From positions 868,001 to 932,000 of the forward strand of contig NZ_JAJADR010000001.1 of assembly GCF_020447265.1 (NCBI RefSeq): 64,000 bases of DNA. The letters are read 5' to 3'. Under the pieces are notes generated by a model, which saw only the letters and a program-made list of their open reading frames with translations, was not told the origin of the DNA and made no database searches. Shown here in pieces: positions 1-15,307 of the stretch. The stretch's first letter is position 1; each line of letters begins with the position of its first letter. A program made the position numbers and the translations under genes. The stretch comes from Hymenobacter lucidus. Its GTDB lineage: Bacteria; Bacteroidota; Bacteroidia; Cytophagales; Hymenobacteraceae.

Positions 1-2662
<2,662 letters not shown>

Positions 2663-3001
2663 GGTTTGAACATAGTGGCTGCTGATACTTCGGTATTGGC
2701 AGCCACTTTTCAAGTCTTTCCCAATACATGCGGATCGGGCAACCGATGCTTACTGCCGCCGGCGTCGTTCCGAGATAAGGTCAGAACGAGACTACCTCCC
2801 GGCTTAAGTTGACCGCAGCCGCCCGGACTTGCCCAAGTTCGAGCGTATTCACCCTGACCTAGCAAAATCTACTGCGCGGCGTACCTATCCGAACCGCAGA
2901 GCACTTTTCGCAGAGTCGAACTGTTATGTTCTTTCCGACCAGTCTTAAGACCGGCGTATCTAACTAACAGCATAAAAAGCCAACAGCTAACAGCTTTCTA
3001 C
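2663..3001. other. 339-base rpoB-rpoC spacer
   Basis: Apart from the hairpin at its start, this spacer has no ORF I can support. It contains a 10-bp palindrome GTCTTAAGAC near 2944-2953 and two similar short runs beginning CCCGG. A clean Bacteroidota promoter was not found, although an AT-rich stretch around 2910-2935 could hold a degenerate one. rpoB and rpoC are normally cotranscribed with a short gap, so the length is unusual. Confidence 0.6.
2674..2710 (+). terminator. terminator-like hairpin between rpoB and rpoC
   Basis: A 15-bp stem (2674-2688 with 2693-2707, two G-U pairs) is closed by a UUCG tetraloop and followed by only three T. It begins 12 bases after the rpoB stop. The stem and loop are as strong as a typical intrinsic terminator, but the T tract is short, so it could be a partial terminator or an RNA-processing or stabilising hairpin. 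Confidence 0.65.
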
Positions 3002-7351
<4,350 letters not shown>

Positions 7352-7372
7352 GCTGAGTTAAGAAGTAAGGAG

Positions 7373-7403
7373 AAGCCGGCCGGAGTAATCTGGCCGGCTT
7401 TTT
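7373..7403 (+). terminator. rho-independent terminator after rpoC
   Basis: A 9-bp GC-rich stem (AAGCCGGCC at 7373-7381 with GGCCGGCTT at 7392-7400), a 10-base loop and a T run form a standard intrinsic terminator 21 bases past the rpoC stop. It closes the rpoBC unit. Confidence 0.9.
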
Positions 7404-7451
7404 CTGTTTATTTGCCTCAACGCTAATTCGCCCTCACTTCACCCAATACCT

Positions 7452-7865
7452 ATGGCAGCAGTTTCTCAGGTTCCTTTGCTTGACACCAGCGCCTCCAGAT
7501 TTCAGGTTGGCCAAGTCTGGGAATATCGTACCAGACCAACCGAAACAGACTCTTTGTTGACGGTGGTTAAAGTAGAATTACAGCATGGCACTGCCGTAGT
7601 AGTACATGTGCACGTAGACGGGCTGATGCTAAAACCAACCGACCTTACTGCAACACCTGGAACCACCGCATCCCACCTGCCATTTTCTGAAGAAGCATTG
7701 AATGCTAGCGTAACCCATGTGGTTCGCCACGACAAGGTGCTGCCAGAATTTGGAGAAGGTTATGCGCTATGGCGGGAAGCTTTCCTAGCCGGCGAGGCAG
7801 GAACATTTAGCGCAACAGTAGCTGAAGTACTGGACTTCATCGAATCTACATTCAGCAATCAGTAA
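7452..7865 (+). CDS. hypothetical protein, 137 residues
   Basis: I do not recognise a named family. The protein is soluble-looking, with no signal peptide or membrane segment. Its N-terminal half reads like a small beta-rich domain (FQVGQVWEYRTRP, then TVVKVE and VVVHVHVDG), and the C-terminal half is helical, ending VLDFIESTF. Coding-type codon use and a clean ATG support a real gene. It lies between the rpoC terminator and the DUF3467 gene, 11 bases before the latter, so the two are probably cotranscribed. Function unknown. Confidence 0.75.
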   Translation: MAAVSQVPLLDTSASRFQVGQVWEYRTRPTETDSLLTVVKVELQHGTAVVVHVHVDGLMLKPTDLTATPGTTASHLPFSEEALNASVTHVVRHDKVLPEFGEGYALWREAFLAGEAGTFSATVAEVLDFIESTFSNQ

Positions 7866-7876
7866 TTAAGTAACTC

Positions 7877-8209
7877 ATGAACGAGCCCCAAGAAACTCCC
7901 GGCCCTCAGGACCCCAACGCAATTAATATTGAACTGTCGGAAGCCATAGCCGAAGGCGAGTACGCCAACTTAGCTATGATTGCGCACAGCAGCAGCGAGT
8001 TCGTCATCGACTTCATTCGCCTGATGCCCGGTGTGCCGAAAGCCAAAGTCAAAGCCCGCATCATCGTAACACCCGAACACGCCAAGCGGCTGCTCTCGGC
8101 CCTGGCCGACAATGTGGAGCGGTTCGAGCAAACGTTCGGGCCCATCAAGCAGCAGCCCGATATGCCCAGCTACCCCATGGGTTTCGGTGGCACGATGGGG
8201 GAGGCGTAG
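7877..8209 (+). CDS. DUF3467 domain protein
   Basis: This 110-residue acidic protein matches the DUF3467 family, which is often encoded beside rpoBC in Bacteroidota. The recognisable core runs from about residue 25 to 90: EGEYANLAMIAHSSSEFVIDF, FRLMPG-like IRLMPGVPKAKV, then VTPEHAKRLLSALADNVERFE. The C-terminal end is a Gly/Pro/Met-rich tail. The molecular function is not established; the neighbourhood suggests a link to transcription or translation, which is inference. A strong terminator follows. Confidence 0.9.
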   Translation: MNEPQETPGPQDPNAINIELSEAIAEGEYANLAMIAHSSSEFVIDFIRLMPGVPKAKVKARIIVTPEHAKRLLSALADNVERFEQTFGPIKQQPDMPSYPMGFGGTMGEA

Positions 8210-8245
8210 GCTGCAACCCACACCCGAGCGAACCTAACCGGTATC

Positions 8246-8282
8246 AAAAAGCCTTATGGACTCATCCATAAGGCTTTTTTCT
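8246..8282 (+). terminator. rho-independent terminator after the DUF3467 gene
   Basis: A perfect 15-bp stem (8246-8260 with 8265-8279), a CTCA loop and a T run. It separates the DUF3467 unit from the str ribosomal unit. Confidence 0.92.
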
Positions 8283-8364
8283 TAGAGCTGTAGCGTTGAA
8301 ATAGACTGTCAGAAGGTGTCAGTCCACACTTCCGACTTTGTCTAAAACAAACTATTTCAACCTG

Positions 8365-8396
8365 TTTGCTATTTCCGACTAGCTTTTATACCTTTG
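8365..8396 (+). promoter_or_regulatory. Bacteroidota-type promoter of the str unit
   Basis: The -33 element TTTG (8365-8368), a 20-base spacer and the -7 element TACCTTTG (8389-8396) match the Bacteroidota sigma-ABfr consensus TTTG/TAnnTTTG exactly. Transcription should start near 8402, giving a leader of about 44 bases ahead of rpsL. Confidence 0.85.
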
Positions 8397-8445
8397 CAAG
8401 CCTAATTTTTTGGGAGAGAACCCTCCTTGACAAACCATTCCGTAG

Positions 8446-8874
8446 ATGCCTACCATTAACCAATTAGTACGAAAAGGCCGCGAGAAGCTGACGACGAAGT
8501 CGAAGTCGCCGGCTCTTGACTCGTGCCCGCAGCGCCGTGGCGTTTGCACCCGTGTGTACACCACCACGCCTAAGAAGCCGAACTCGGCCATGCGCAAAGT
8601 GGCCCGCGTGCGTCTCACCAACGGTAAGGAAGTTAACGCCTACATCCCGGGTGAAGGCCACAACCTGCAGGAGCACAGCATCGTGCTGATCCGTGGTGGC
8701 CGTGTGAAAGACCTTCCCGGTGTGCGTTACCACATCATCCGTGGTGCCCTCGACACCGCTGGTGTTGGTGGCCGTACCCAGCGTCGTTCGAAGTATGGCG
8801 CCAAGCGTCCGAAGCCAGGTCAGCCTGTTGCAACGGGCAAAGGCGGCAAACCAGCTCCCGGCAAGAAAAAGTAA
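8446..8874 (+). CDS. rpsL: 30S ribosomal protein S12 (uS12)
   Basis: 142 residues, somewhat longer than the 124 of E. coli because of a basic C-terminal tail ([14 protein letters not shown]). uS12 sits at the decoding centre. The lysines whose mutation gives streptomycin resistance are both wild type, within [12 protein letters not shown] and [13 protein letters not shown]; the latter also holds the Asp that is methylthiolated in many bacteria. First gene after the promoter at 8365. The ATG is fixed by [12 protein letters not shown]; no Shine-Dalgarno sequence. Confidence 0.99.
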   Translation: MPTINQLVRKGREKLTTKSKSPALDSCPQRRGVCTRVYTTTPKKPNSAMRKVARVRLTNGKEVNAYIPGEGHNLQEHSIVLIRGGRVKDLPGVRYHIIRGALDTAGVGGRTQRRSKYGAKRPKPGQPVATGKGGKPAPGKKK

Positions 8875-8882
8875 TTGAATAC

Positions 8883-8948
8883 GAGTGAGGTAGCGCGTAG
8901 TGCCGGATAGCACATGGTTCTTATCCCACTTCCCGCTGCTTTACACTC
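8883..8948 (+). promoter_or_regulatory. structured rpsL-rpsG spacer, possible S7 control element
   Basis: Within the 86-base spacer, GAGTG (8883-8887) can pair with CACTC (8944-8948), TAGCG (8891-8895) with CGCTG (8934-8938), and GTGC (8900-8903) with GCAC (8910-8913), giving a nested structure ending 12 bases before the rpsG ATG. In E. coli S7 represses translation by binding the equivalent rpsL-rpsG spacer, so this is a plausible counterpart. The stems are short; the assignment is inference. Confidence 0.4.
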
Positions 8949-8960
8949 ATTTCTAAACTC

Positions 8961-9428
8961 ATGAGAAAGTCAAAACCAAAGAAGCGCATCCTGCTTCCCG
9001 ATCCGAAGTACAAGGAAACGCTGGTAACTCGTTTCGTCAACTACATGATGTATGACGGAAAGAAAAACCTTGCTTACACCATTTTCTATGATGCCTGCGA
9101 ACTGGTTGAGCAGCGCACTAAGGAAAACGGCCTGGAAATGTGGCGCAAGGCGCTGAACAACGTAATGCCAACTGTCGAAGTAAAGAGCCGCCGCGTAGGT
9201 GGTGCTACCTTCCAGGTGCCAATCGAAGTTCGCCCCGACCGTCGTATTTCGGTAGGTGCAAAGTGGATGATTCAGTATGCTCGTCGTCGTGGTGAAAAAA
9301 CCATGAAGGACAAGCTGGCTGGCGAAATCATTGCCGCTGCGAAAGGTGAAGGTGCTTCTGTTAAGAAGAAGGACGACACCCACCGCATGGCTGAAGCCAA
9401 CAAGGCATTCTCGCACTTCCGCTTCTAA
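8961..9428 (+). CDS. rpsG: 30S ribosomal protein S7 (uS7)
   Basis: 155 residues, the normal length. It opens MRKSKPKKR and has the conserved core [16 protein letters not shown], ending in KAFSHFRF. uS7 nucleates assembly of the 30S head by binding the 16S 3' major domain and lies next to the E site. Second gene of the str unit. The start is fixed by the conserved N-terminus. Confidence 0.99.
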   Translation: MRKSKPKKRILLPDPKYKETLVTRFVNYMMYDGKKNLAYTIFYDACELVEQRTKENGLEMWRKALNNVMPTVEVKSRRVGGATFQVPIEVRPDRRISVGAKWMIQYARRRGEKTMKDKLAGEIIAAAKGEGASVKKKDDTHRMAEANKAFSHFRF

Positions 9429-9446
9429 CAATCGTTATTAGGCACT

Positions 9447-9529
9447 GGGGTCTTAAGGACTTGGATTTTTTTGACGGATTGTTCTGTTGAGTAGCCCAAG
9501 ACCTTAAGACCCTAAGTATCTAAGACCCC
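9447..9529 (+). promoter_or_regulatory. inverted-repeat leader upstream of fusA
   Basis: A 17-base arm (9448-9464) pairs with 9496-9512 with one mismatch, giving a long hairpin over a 31-base loop. The first nine bases GGGGTCTTA (9447-9455) can instead pair perfectly with TAAGACCCC (9521-9529), just before the fusA ATG at 9540. The two pairings exclude each other. This may be a regulatory switch, or simply one of the word-repeat hairpins seen elsewhere in the window. Confidence 0.45.
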
Positions 9530-9539
9530 AATAAAAGCA

Positions 9540-11684
9540 ATGGCTGTTAATAAAGACCTGCAATACCTCCGGAATATCGGGATTATGGCGCACATCGACG
9601 CCGGTAAGACCACGACTTCGGAGCGCATTCTCTACTACACCGGTAAAACCCACAAAATCGGGGAAGTGCACGAAGGTGCTGCCACGATGGACTGGATGGA
9701 GCAGGAGCAGGAGCGTGGTATTACCATCACTTCGGCTGCTACTACCACCTTCTGGAACTACCCTACCGACGCGCAGGGCGACCCAACTCCAGACACCAAG
9801 CAGTACAAGATCAACCTCATTGATACTCCCGGCCACGTTGACTTCACGGTAGAAGTTGAACGCTCGTTGCGGGTACTTGATGGTGCCGTTGCTCTGTTCT
9901 GCGCCGTGTCGGGTGTTGAGCCCCAGTCGGAAACCGTATGGCGTCAGGCTGACAAGTACAAGGTGCCCCGCATCTGTTTCGTCAACAAGATGGACCGTGC
10001 CGGCGCTGACTTCTTCAAGGCAGTATCCGAAATCAAAGACAAGCTGGGTGCTAACCCCGTACCGCTGCAAATTCCAATCGGTGCCGAAGATACCTTTAAA
10101 GGTGTTGTCGACCTGCTGACCGGTAAGGCCATCGTATGGGATGATGCTACCCAGGGCAAATCGTACCACGAAATCCCGGTTCCCGAGGATCTGGTGGACA
10201 CGGTAGCCGAGTGGCGTCAGAAGCTGGTAGAAAGTGTTGCCGAATACGACGACCGTCTGCTGGAGAAATTCTTCGATGATCCGGACTCCATTACCCGCGA
10301 CGAAATGATGGTCGTTATCCGCCAGGCGGTTATCGACATGAAGTTCTCGCCCGTAATGTGCGGTTCAGCCTTCAAGAACAAAGGTGTGCAGTCTATGCTG
10401 GACGGTGTAATGGCTTACCTGCCTTCGCCGCTCGACATGCCACCCATCATCGGTACCAACCCCGAGACGGGCGAGGAAATCGAGCGTCACCCTGACAACA
10501 GCGAGCCTTTCACCGCCTTGGCGTTCAAGATTGCCACTGACCCCTTCGTTGGTCGTCTGTGCTTCTTCCGCTGCTACAGCGGCGTGCTGGACGCTGGCTC
10601 GTACGTGCACAACAACCGCACGAACAAGAAGGAGCGTATCTCGCGTCTGATGCAGATGCACTCTAACAAGCAGAACCCGATTGACAAGATCCAGGCGGGT
10701 GATATTGCTGCTGGTGTTGGCTTCAAAGACATCAAAACCGGTGATACGCTGACCGACGAAAAGTCGCGCATCGTGCTGGAATCGATGAGCTTCCCCGAGC
10801 CCGTAATCGGTTACGCCATCGAGCCTAAGACCCAGGCGGACATGGACAAAATGGGTATGGCTATTGCCAAACTCGTGGAAGAAGATCCTACCCTGGTGGT
10901 ACAGACTGACCCCGAGACGGGCCAGACGGTACTGAAAGGTATGGGTGAGCTTCACCTTGAAATCATCATCGACCGTATGCGTCGTGAATTCAAGGTTGAA
11001 ATTAACCAGGGCGCCCCAATGGTAGCCTACAAGGAGATTCTGACCAAGAAGGTGGAGCACCGCGAAACCTACAAGAAGCAAACCGGTGGTCGTGGTAAAT
11101 TCGGTGATATCCAGTTCGAACTGGGCCCGAAAGAAACCGATCCGGAAAAACCAGGTCTGGAGTTCGTAAACGGCATCACCGGTGGTGTTATCCCGCGCGA
11201 ATTCATTGCTCCGGTTCAGAAGGGCTTCGAAGAGGCTATGAAGAACGGTCCGCTGGCTGGCTTCCCAATCGAAGGCATGCGCGTGCGTCTGTTCTACGGT
11301 TCCTACCACGACGTTGACTCGGACGCCCTGTCGTTCGAACTCGCTGCCCGTGGTGGTTTCCGCGAAGCTGGTCGCTTGGCCGGCCCGAAACTGCTCGAGC
11401 CTATCATGGCCGTAGAAGTAGTTTCGCCCGACGAGTACACGGGTGCCGTAACTGGTGACCTGAACCGTCGTCGCGGTATCATGAAAGGTTTGGATACCAA
11501 AGGTGGTCTGAACGTGGTGAAAGCTGACGTTCCGCTGTCGGAGCTGTTCGGCTACGTAACTACGCTGCGTACGATTTCGTCAGGCCGTGCTTCGGCGTCG
11601 CTCACGTTCTCGCACTACGACCAGGTTCCACAAAACCTTGCCGAAGGCATCATCGCCAAGCAAAAGGGTAACTCCATTCGCTAA
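9540..11684 (+). CDS. fusA: translation elongation factor G
   Basis: 714-residue translational GTPase that drives ribosome translocation and, with RRF, ribosome recycling. The G motifs are all intact: P-loop [13 protein letters not shown], switch [20 protein letters not shown] and NKMDRAG. Domains II-V follow, ending in the conserved [17 protein letters not shown] and [12 protein letters not shown] segments. The length and these motifs fit canonical EF-G. tuf is not in this operon. The gene ends 21 bases before rpsJ. Confidence 0.98.
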   Translation: MAVNKDLQYLRNIGIMAHIDAGKTTTSERILYYTGKTHKIGEVHEGAATMDWMEQEQERGITITSAATTTFWNYPTDAQGDPTPDTKQYKINLIDTPGHVDFTVEVERSLRVLDGAVALFCAVSGVEPQSETVWRQADKYKVPRICFVNKMDRAGADFFKAVSEIKDKLGANPVPLQIPIGAEDTFKGVVDLLTGKAIVWDDATQGKSYHEIPVPEDLVDTVAEWRQKLVESVAEYDDRLLEKFFDDPDSITRDEMMVVIRQAVIDMKFSPVMCGSAFKNKGVQSMLDGVMAYLPSPLDMPPIIGTNPETGEEIERHPDNSEPFTALAFKIATDPFVGRLCFFRCYSGVLDAGSYVHNNRTNKKERISRLMQMHSNKQNPIDKIQAGDIAAGVGFKDIKTGDTLTDEKSRIVLESMSFPEPVIGYAIEPKTQADMDKMGMAIAKLVEEDPTLVVQTDPETGQTVLKGMGELHLEIIIDRMRREFKVEINQGAPMVAYKEILTKKVEHRETYKKQTGGRGKFGDIQFELGPKETDPEKPGLEFVNGITGGVIPREFIAPVQKGFEEAMKNGPLAGFPIEGMRVRLFYGSYHDVDSDALSFELAARGGFREAGRLAGPKLLEPIMAVEVVSPDEYTGAVTGDLNRRRGIMKGLDTKGGLNVVKADVPLSELFGYVTTLRTISSGRASASLTFSHYDQVPQNLAEGIIAKQKGNSIR

Positions 11685-11705
11685 TCCGCTTTCACTCAAC
11701 ATCAC

Positions 11706-12011
11706 ATGAACCAGAAAATTCGCATTAAACTCAAATCCTACGACCACAACTTGGTGGACAAATCGTCGGAGAAGATTGTGAAGGCGGTGAAGGCTACGGG
11801 CGCTATCGTAAGCGGTCCGATTCCCTTGCCGACCGACAAAGAAAAATTCACCGTGCTTCGTTCGCCCCACGTGAACAAGAAGTCGCGTGAGCAATTCCAG
11901 CTTTGTACCTACAAGCGCCTCGTGGACATCTACTCGACTTCGTCGAAGACGGTAGATGCTCTGATGAAGCTTGAACTGCCCAGCGGCGTTGACGTTGAAA
12001 TCAAAGTCTGA
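11706..12011 (+). CDS. rpsJ: 30S ribosomal protein S10 (uS10)
   Basis: 101 residues, full length ([14 protein letters not shown], then the loop containing GPIPLPT, ending GVDVEIKV). It sits in the 30S head, and in bacteria it also acts with NusB in antitermination. Here it closes the str unit behind fusA, and a strong terminator follows it, so it is separated from its usual partner rplC by about 1.7 kb. Confidence 0.99.
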   Translation: MNQKIRIKLKSYDHNLVDKSSEKIVKAVKATGAIVSGPIPLPTDKEKFTVLRSPHVNKKSREQFQLCTYKRLVDIYSTSSKTVDALMKLELPSGVDVEIKV

Positions 12012-12038
12012 GGACCGGTTTCACTGACTAATTAAGAC

Positions 12039-12074
12039 AAACACCCCATTGGTTTTCGGACCGGTGGGGTGTTT
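12039..12074 (+). terminator. rho-independent terminator after rpsJ
   Basis: A 14-bp stem (AAACACCCCATTGG at 12039-12052 with 12061-12074, two G-U pairs), an 8-base loop and a T-rich end. It closes rpsL-rpsG-fusA-rpsJ. Confidence 0.9.
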
Positions 12075-12158
12075 TCTTATATATACCAGGCAACTTGCAA
12101 CGGTATAGCCGTCTCATTTACCAAATCAGCTTCCCTAACATCCGCTTACTACTTCCTT

Positions 12159-13433
12159 ATGAGGTCAATCCTAACGGTTCCACGCCTGCTTGTTGCTGCT
12201 GCAGTTTTCTGCTCATTCATCGTCGTGGGGCTGTTTGTTGCCAAATTCTTCCGAATTCTGCCCAGCATTGGTATCATCGGGCTGGTACTGACTGCTATTG
12301 GCTATGCGTTTTTGCACGGTAGGGGAGAGGAAGCTAGCAAGGATTGGCGGCCCTATGTGGCTTTAAGCTGCGTGTTTCTCATTCATGCGGCGGCAGGAAT
12401 TCACACTGAGCAAGCCAACATGAGCGAGTATACCCGAGATGTAGTACTACAGTCTCCTTTTCTTTTGTTGCCACTGGCTTTCTGGCTGTTGCCTGGCTTG
12501 CCAACTCAGTACTTAAGAATTCTCTGGCAACTGTTCATCGGCTGCGTAGTGGTAGCAGCCTTGGTTGCTACCGGCAATTATCTGCTGCACCCGGCCGAAA
12601 TCAACGAGATGTACCTGCATTCTAAGATTATGCCCACCGAGCCCGACCATATCCGGTTTAGCCTGATGGTAACGCTGGCTACGGCGGCTGCTTTGGTGCT
12701 GTTTGCCTTCGACAAGACGCTCGCCAAGACCAACCGCCAACTTCTGCTGTTTGCAGTTGTGCTACTAGCCCTGTTCCAGCATCTGCTTGCTGTTCGTAGT
12801 GGCCTAGTTACTTTCTATGCAATAGGTTTGATAATGATTGGCTGGCTAGTAGTTCGGGCCCGGCAGTTTCGGCAGGCAGCTATACTAGCGGCGGTACTAC
12901 TTGTACTACCAGTGATAAGCTATGCGAGCTTTCCTACGTTTCGGAATAAGTTTGCCAACACACAGGATGACTTGAGCAAAGTAAGCAACACAGCTGCCGC
13001 CAATGACTATTCTCTGGTGGCCCGGGTGTATTCCTATAAGGTTGCAGCCAAGGTCGTCGAAGCGAATCCTTGGTTTGGGGTGAGTAAGGCCGATATGGAA
13101 ACAGAGCTGGCTGTGCATTACCGACAGGACTATCCTAGTATCAGAGCCGAGTCCTACATCATGCCCCACAATCAGTTTATCTATCTGGCCGTGGCTTTTG
13201 GACTATTAGGCGTGCTGCTCTTCACCCTCTGCTTTTATTACCCTCTGCTTTGGACCTGGCCTCGGTTTGCGCCGTTGATTGTCATCCAATATGCTATAGT
13301 GTCCCTCTCTTTCTTGGTGGAATACACGTTGGAAACCCAGATAGGGCTGACCTATTCGTTGCTATTTATCCTTTTGGCATTGAATGGTACCAGCAACGGA
13401 GAGGAAAAGGCTGGCAGCTGGCGGCCAAGTTAG
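12159..13433 (+). CDS. O-antigen ligase/polymerase-like membrane protein
   Basis: 424 residues, almost wholly hydrophobic, with roughly ten membrane segments. One large soluble loop (about residues 265-350) contains YSYKVAAKVVEANPWFGV, and the next segment opens with PHNQFIYLAVAFGLLGV, the pattern of the Wzy_C/O-antigen ligase superfamily. Such proteins transfer or polymerise lipid-linked glycans at the periplasmic face of the inner membrane. The ATG at 12159 was chosen because an in-frame GTG at 12069 lies inside the rpsJ terminator. The gene stands alone between the str and S10 units. Ligase and polymerase cannot be told apart from sequence. Confidence 0.8.
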   Translation: MRSILTVPRLLVAAAVFCSFIVVGLFVAKFFRILPSIGIIGLVLTAIGYAFLHGRGEEASKDWRPYVALSCVFLIHAAAGIHTEQANMSEYTRDVVLQSPFLLLPLAFWLLPGLPTQYLRILWQLFIGCVVVAALVATGNYLLHPAEINEMYLHSKIMPTEPDHIRFSLMVTLATAAALVLFAFDKTLAKTNRQLLLFAVVLLALFQHLLAVRSGLVTFYAIGLIMIGWLVVRARQFRQAAILAAVLLVLPVISYASFPTFRNKFANTQDDLSKVSNTAAANDYSLVARVYSYKVAAKVVEANPWFGVSKADMETELAVHYRQDYPSIRAESYIMPHNQFIYLAVAFGLLGVLLFTLCFYYPLLWTWPRFAPLIVIQYAIVSLSFLVEYTLETQIGLTYSLLFILLALNGTSNGEEKAGSWRPS

Positions 13434-13618
13434 CCCACCAGACCCGCAGTATTGGACTTTTCAGGAATGCTACTGGGCACGGCTAAGTGGGTGGCGCCTG
13501 AAATAGCCTCTGCAGAATGAATCCCAATTGTTAGAGGCCAATAGGAAGCCCCTGAAACTGAGTGAATAGCCGGCTAGATAAGCCAACTGCGTGATTCTGA
13601 AAATATTTCGGAACGTGG

Positions 13619-13650
13619 TTGGGCTATGACGTAATATTTTCCTAGCTTTG
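13619..13650 (+). promoter_or_regulatory. promoter of the rplC (S10) unit
   Basis: A -33 core TTG (13619-13621), a 21-base gap and a perfect -7 element TAGCTTTG (13643-13650). The start point would be near 13656, about 60 bases ahead of the rplC ATG. Confidence 0.8.
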
Positions 13651-13662
13651 CACTCCCATTAC

Positions 13663-13685
13663 GAAAACGCTATTTGGGCGTTTTC
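13663..13685 (+). promoter_or_regulatory. 5' leader hairpin of rplC
   Basis: GAAAACGC (13663-13670) pairs perfectly with GCGTTTTC (13678-13685) around a 7-base loop, within about ten bases of the predicted transcript 5' end. It could stabilise the mRNA or serve as a control site. Too small to assign to the known L4-binding S10 leader. Confidence 0.45.
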
Positions 13686-13715
13686 TCATTGCGTCTTTTC
13701 ATTAAATCTAACAGA

Positions 13716-14336
13716 ATGCCTGGCATCATCGGTAAAAAAATCGGTATGACAAGCCTCTTCACTCCGGACGGGAAAAACATTCCCTGCACGCTCATCGAAG
13801 CGGGTCCGTGCGTAGTGACGCAGGTTAAGACAGTCGCTAACGACGGTTACACCGCCGTTCAGATCGGCTACGGCGAGAAAAAAGCGAAGAACACGACCAA
13901 AGCTTTGGCTGGTCACTTCGCTAAAGCCGGTACCACCCCCAAGAAAAAGCTGGTTGAATTCCGCCTCGACGCGGAATCGACGTACGCTGCAGGCGCCACC
14001 ATCGACGCAAGCCTCTTCGAAGAAGGCGAGTTTGTTGACGTAGTTGGTACCTCAAAAGGTAAAGGTTTCCAGGGCGTAGTGAAGCGCTACAACTTTGCCG
14101 GTGTCGGCGGACAGACCCACGGTCAGCACAACCGTCTGCGTCACCCTGGTTCCATCGGTGCTTGCTCCTGGCCTTCGCGCGTATTCAAAGGAATGCGCAT
14201 GGGTGGCCGCATGGGCAACGACCGGGTTAAAGTGCAGAACTTGAAAGTGATGCGCGTAGTAGCGGACAAGAACCTGATTCTGGTGAGCGGCTCTATTCCC
14301 GGTGCCAAGAACTCTTACGTGGTCCTGGAAAAATAA
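13716..14336 (+). CDS. rplC: 50S ribosomal protein L3 (uL3)
   Basis: 206 residues. The start at 13716 gives the standard [16 protein letters not shown]-terminus; an upstream in-frame codon at 13674 falls inside the leader hairpin. The central loop contains [17 protein letters not shown], the extension that reaches towards the peptidyl transferase centre and holds the Gln that PrmB methylates in some bacteria. First gene of a long gapless run ending at rpsN. Confidence 0.98.
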   Translation: MPGIIGKKIGMTSLFTPDGKNIPCTLIEAGPCVVTQVKTVANDGYTAVQIGYGEKKAKNTTKALAGHFAKAGTTPKKKLVEFRLDAESTYAAGATIDASLFEEGEFVDVVGTSKGKGFQGVVKRYNFAGVGGQTHGQHNRLRHPGSIGACSWPSRVFKGMRMGGRMGNDRVKVQNLKVMRVVADKNLILVSGSIPGAKNSYVVLEK

Positions 14337-14342
14337 CGCAAG

Positions 14343-14981
14343 ATGGAACTGTCAGTATATAACATCAAAGGTGAGGACACCGGCCGCAAGGTTACCCTGT
14401 CCGACGCCATCTTCGGCCAGGTGCCGAACGAGCACGTGATGTACCTCGACGTGAAGCAGTACTTGGCCAACCAGCGCCAGGGCACGCACAAGTCGAAGCA
14501 GCGCAACGAGGTGCACGGCACCACGAAGAAGCTCAAGAAGCAAAAAGGTACGGGCGGTGCCCGTGCTGGTAGCATGAAGTCGCCAGTATTCATTGGTGGT
14601 GGCCGCGTATTCGGTCCCGAGCCTCGTGACTACGGCTTCAAGCTCAACAAAAAGACCAAGCGTCTGGCCCGTTTGTCCGCTCTGTCGGTACTGGCCCAGG
14701 ATGGCAAGGTTGCTCTGGTAGAGAATATCTCGCTGAGCGCTCCTAAAACGAAAGATTTCCTCTCGATCCTGAACGGTCTGAAGCTCAACAACGGCAAGAA
14801 AACCTTGTTCGTTGCCGCTGAAGCCGACAAGAACGTGCTGCTCTCGGCCCGTAACATTCAGCGCGTGAAAGTTGCTACTCCGGTGGCTCTTAACACGCAC
14901 GATTTGCTGAACACGGATACCCTGCTGCTGTCGGAAGACGGGTTGAAATCCTTGGAACAACTCTATACTACCGCTGAGTAA
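14343..14981 (+). CDS. rplD: 50S ribosomal protein L4 (uL4)
   Basis: 212 residues, near normal length. The long loop that lines the narrowest part of the exit tunnel is recognisable (HKSKQRNEVHG, then QKGTGGARAGS). In E. coli this protein represses its own operon through an mRNA leader; whether that holds here is unknown, since the leader differs. Its stop codon overlaps the rplW start by one base. Confidence 0.98.
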   Translation: MELSVYNIKGEDTGRKVTLSDAIFGQVPNEHVMYLDVKQYLANQRQGTHKSKQRNEVHGTTKKLKKQKGTGGARAGSMKSPVFIGGGRVFGPEPRDYGFKLNKKTKRLARLSALSVLAQDGKVALVENISLSAPKTKDFLSILNGLKLNNGKKTLFVAAEADKNVLLSARNIQRVKVATPVALNTHDLLNTDTLLLSEDGLKSLEQLYTTAE

Positions 14982-15268
14982 TGAGCACGCTGAAGAAACC
15001 TATCGTGACCGAGAAGGCCACGGCCCTGAACGAAAAAGGCCAGTACTCTTTCCAAGTAGAGCGCACTGCCAACAAGGTTCAGATCAAAAAGGAAATCGAA
15101 GCTCTGTACGGGGTAACGGTAACGGGCATTAGCACGATCCGCACCAACGGCAAGCTGAAGTCGAAATTCACCAAGGGTGGCTCCGTTTCGGGCCGTCGCC
15201 CCCACGGGAAAAAGGCTATTGTAACCGTGAAGGAAGGCGACGTAATCGACTTCTATAACGGTATCTAA
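14981..15268 (+). CDS. rplW: 50S ribosomal protein L23 (uL23)
   Basis: 95 residues (MSTLKKPIVTEKATALN, ending GDVIDFYNGI). It sits at the exit of the nascent-peptide tunnel and forms the docking site for trigger factor and the signal recognition particle. The one-base TAATG overlap with rplD indicates coupled translation. Confidence 0.98.
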   Translation: MSTLKKPIVTEKATALNEKGQYSFQVERTANKVQIKKEIEALYGVTVTGISTIRTNGKLKSKFTKGGSVSGRRPHGKKAIVTVKEGDVIDFYNGI

Positions 15269-15307
15269 GGTTCGGGCAACTGAACGAAACGCGCATTTTA
15301 AGATAAA

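Noticed and set aside
12069..13715. Insertion sequence between rpsJ and rplC
   Set aside because: No transposase, terminal inverted repeats or target duplication were seen.
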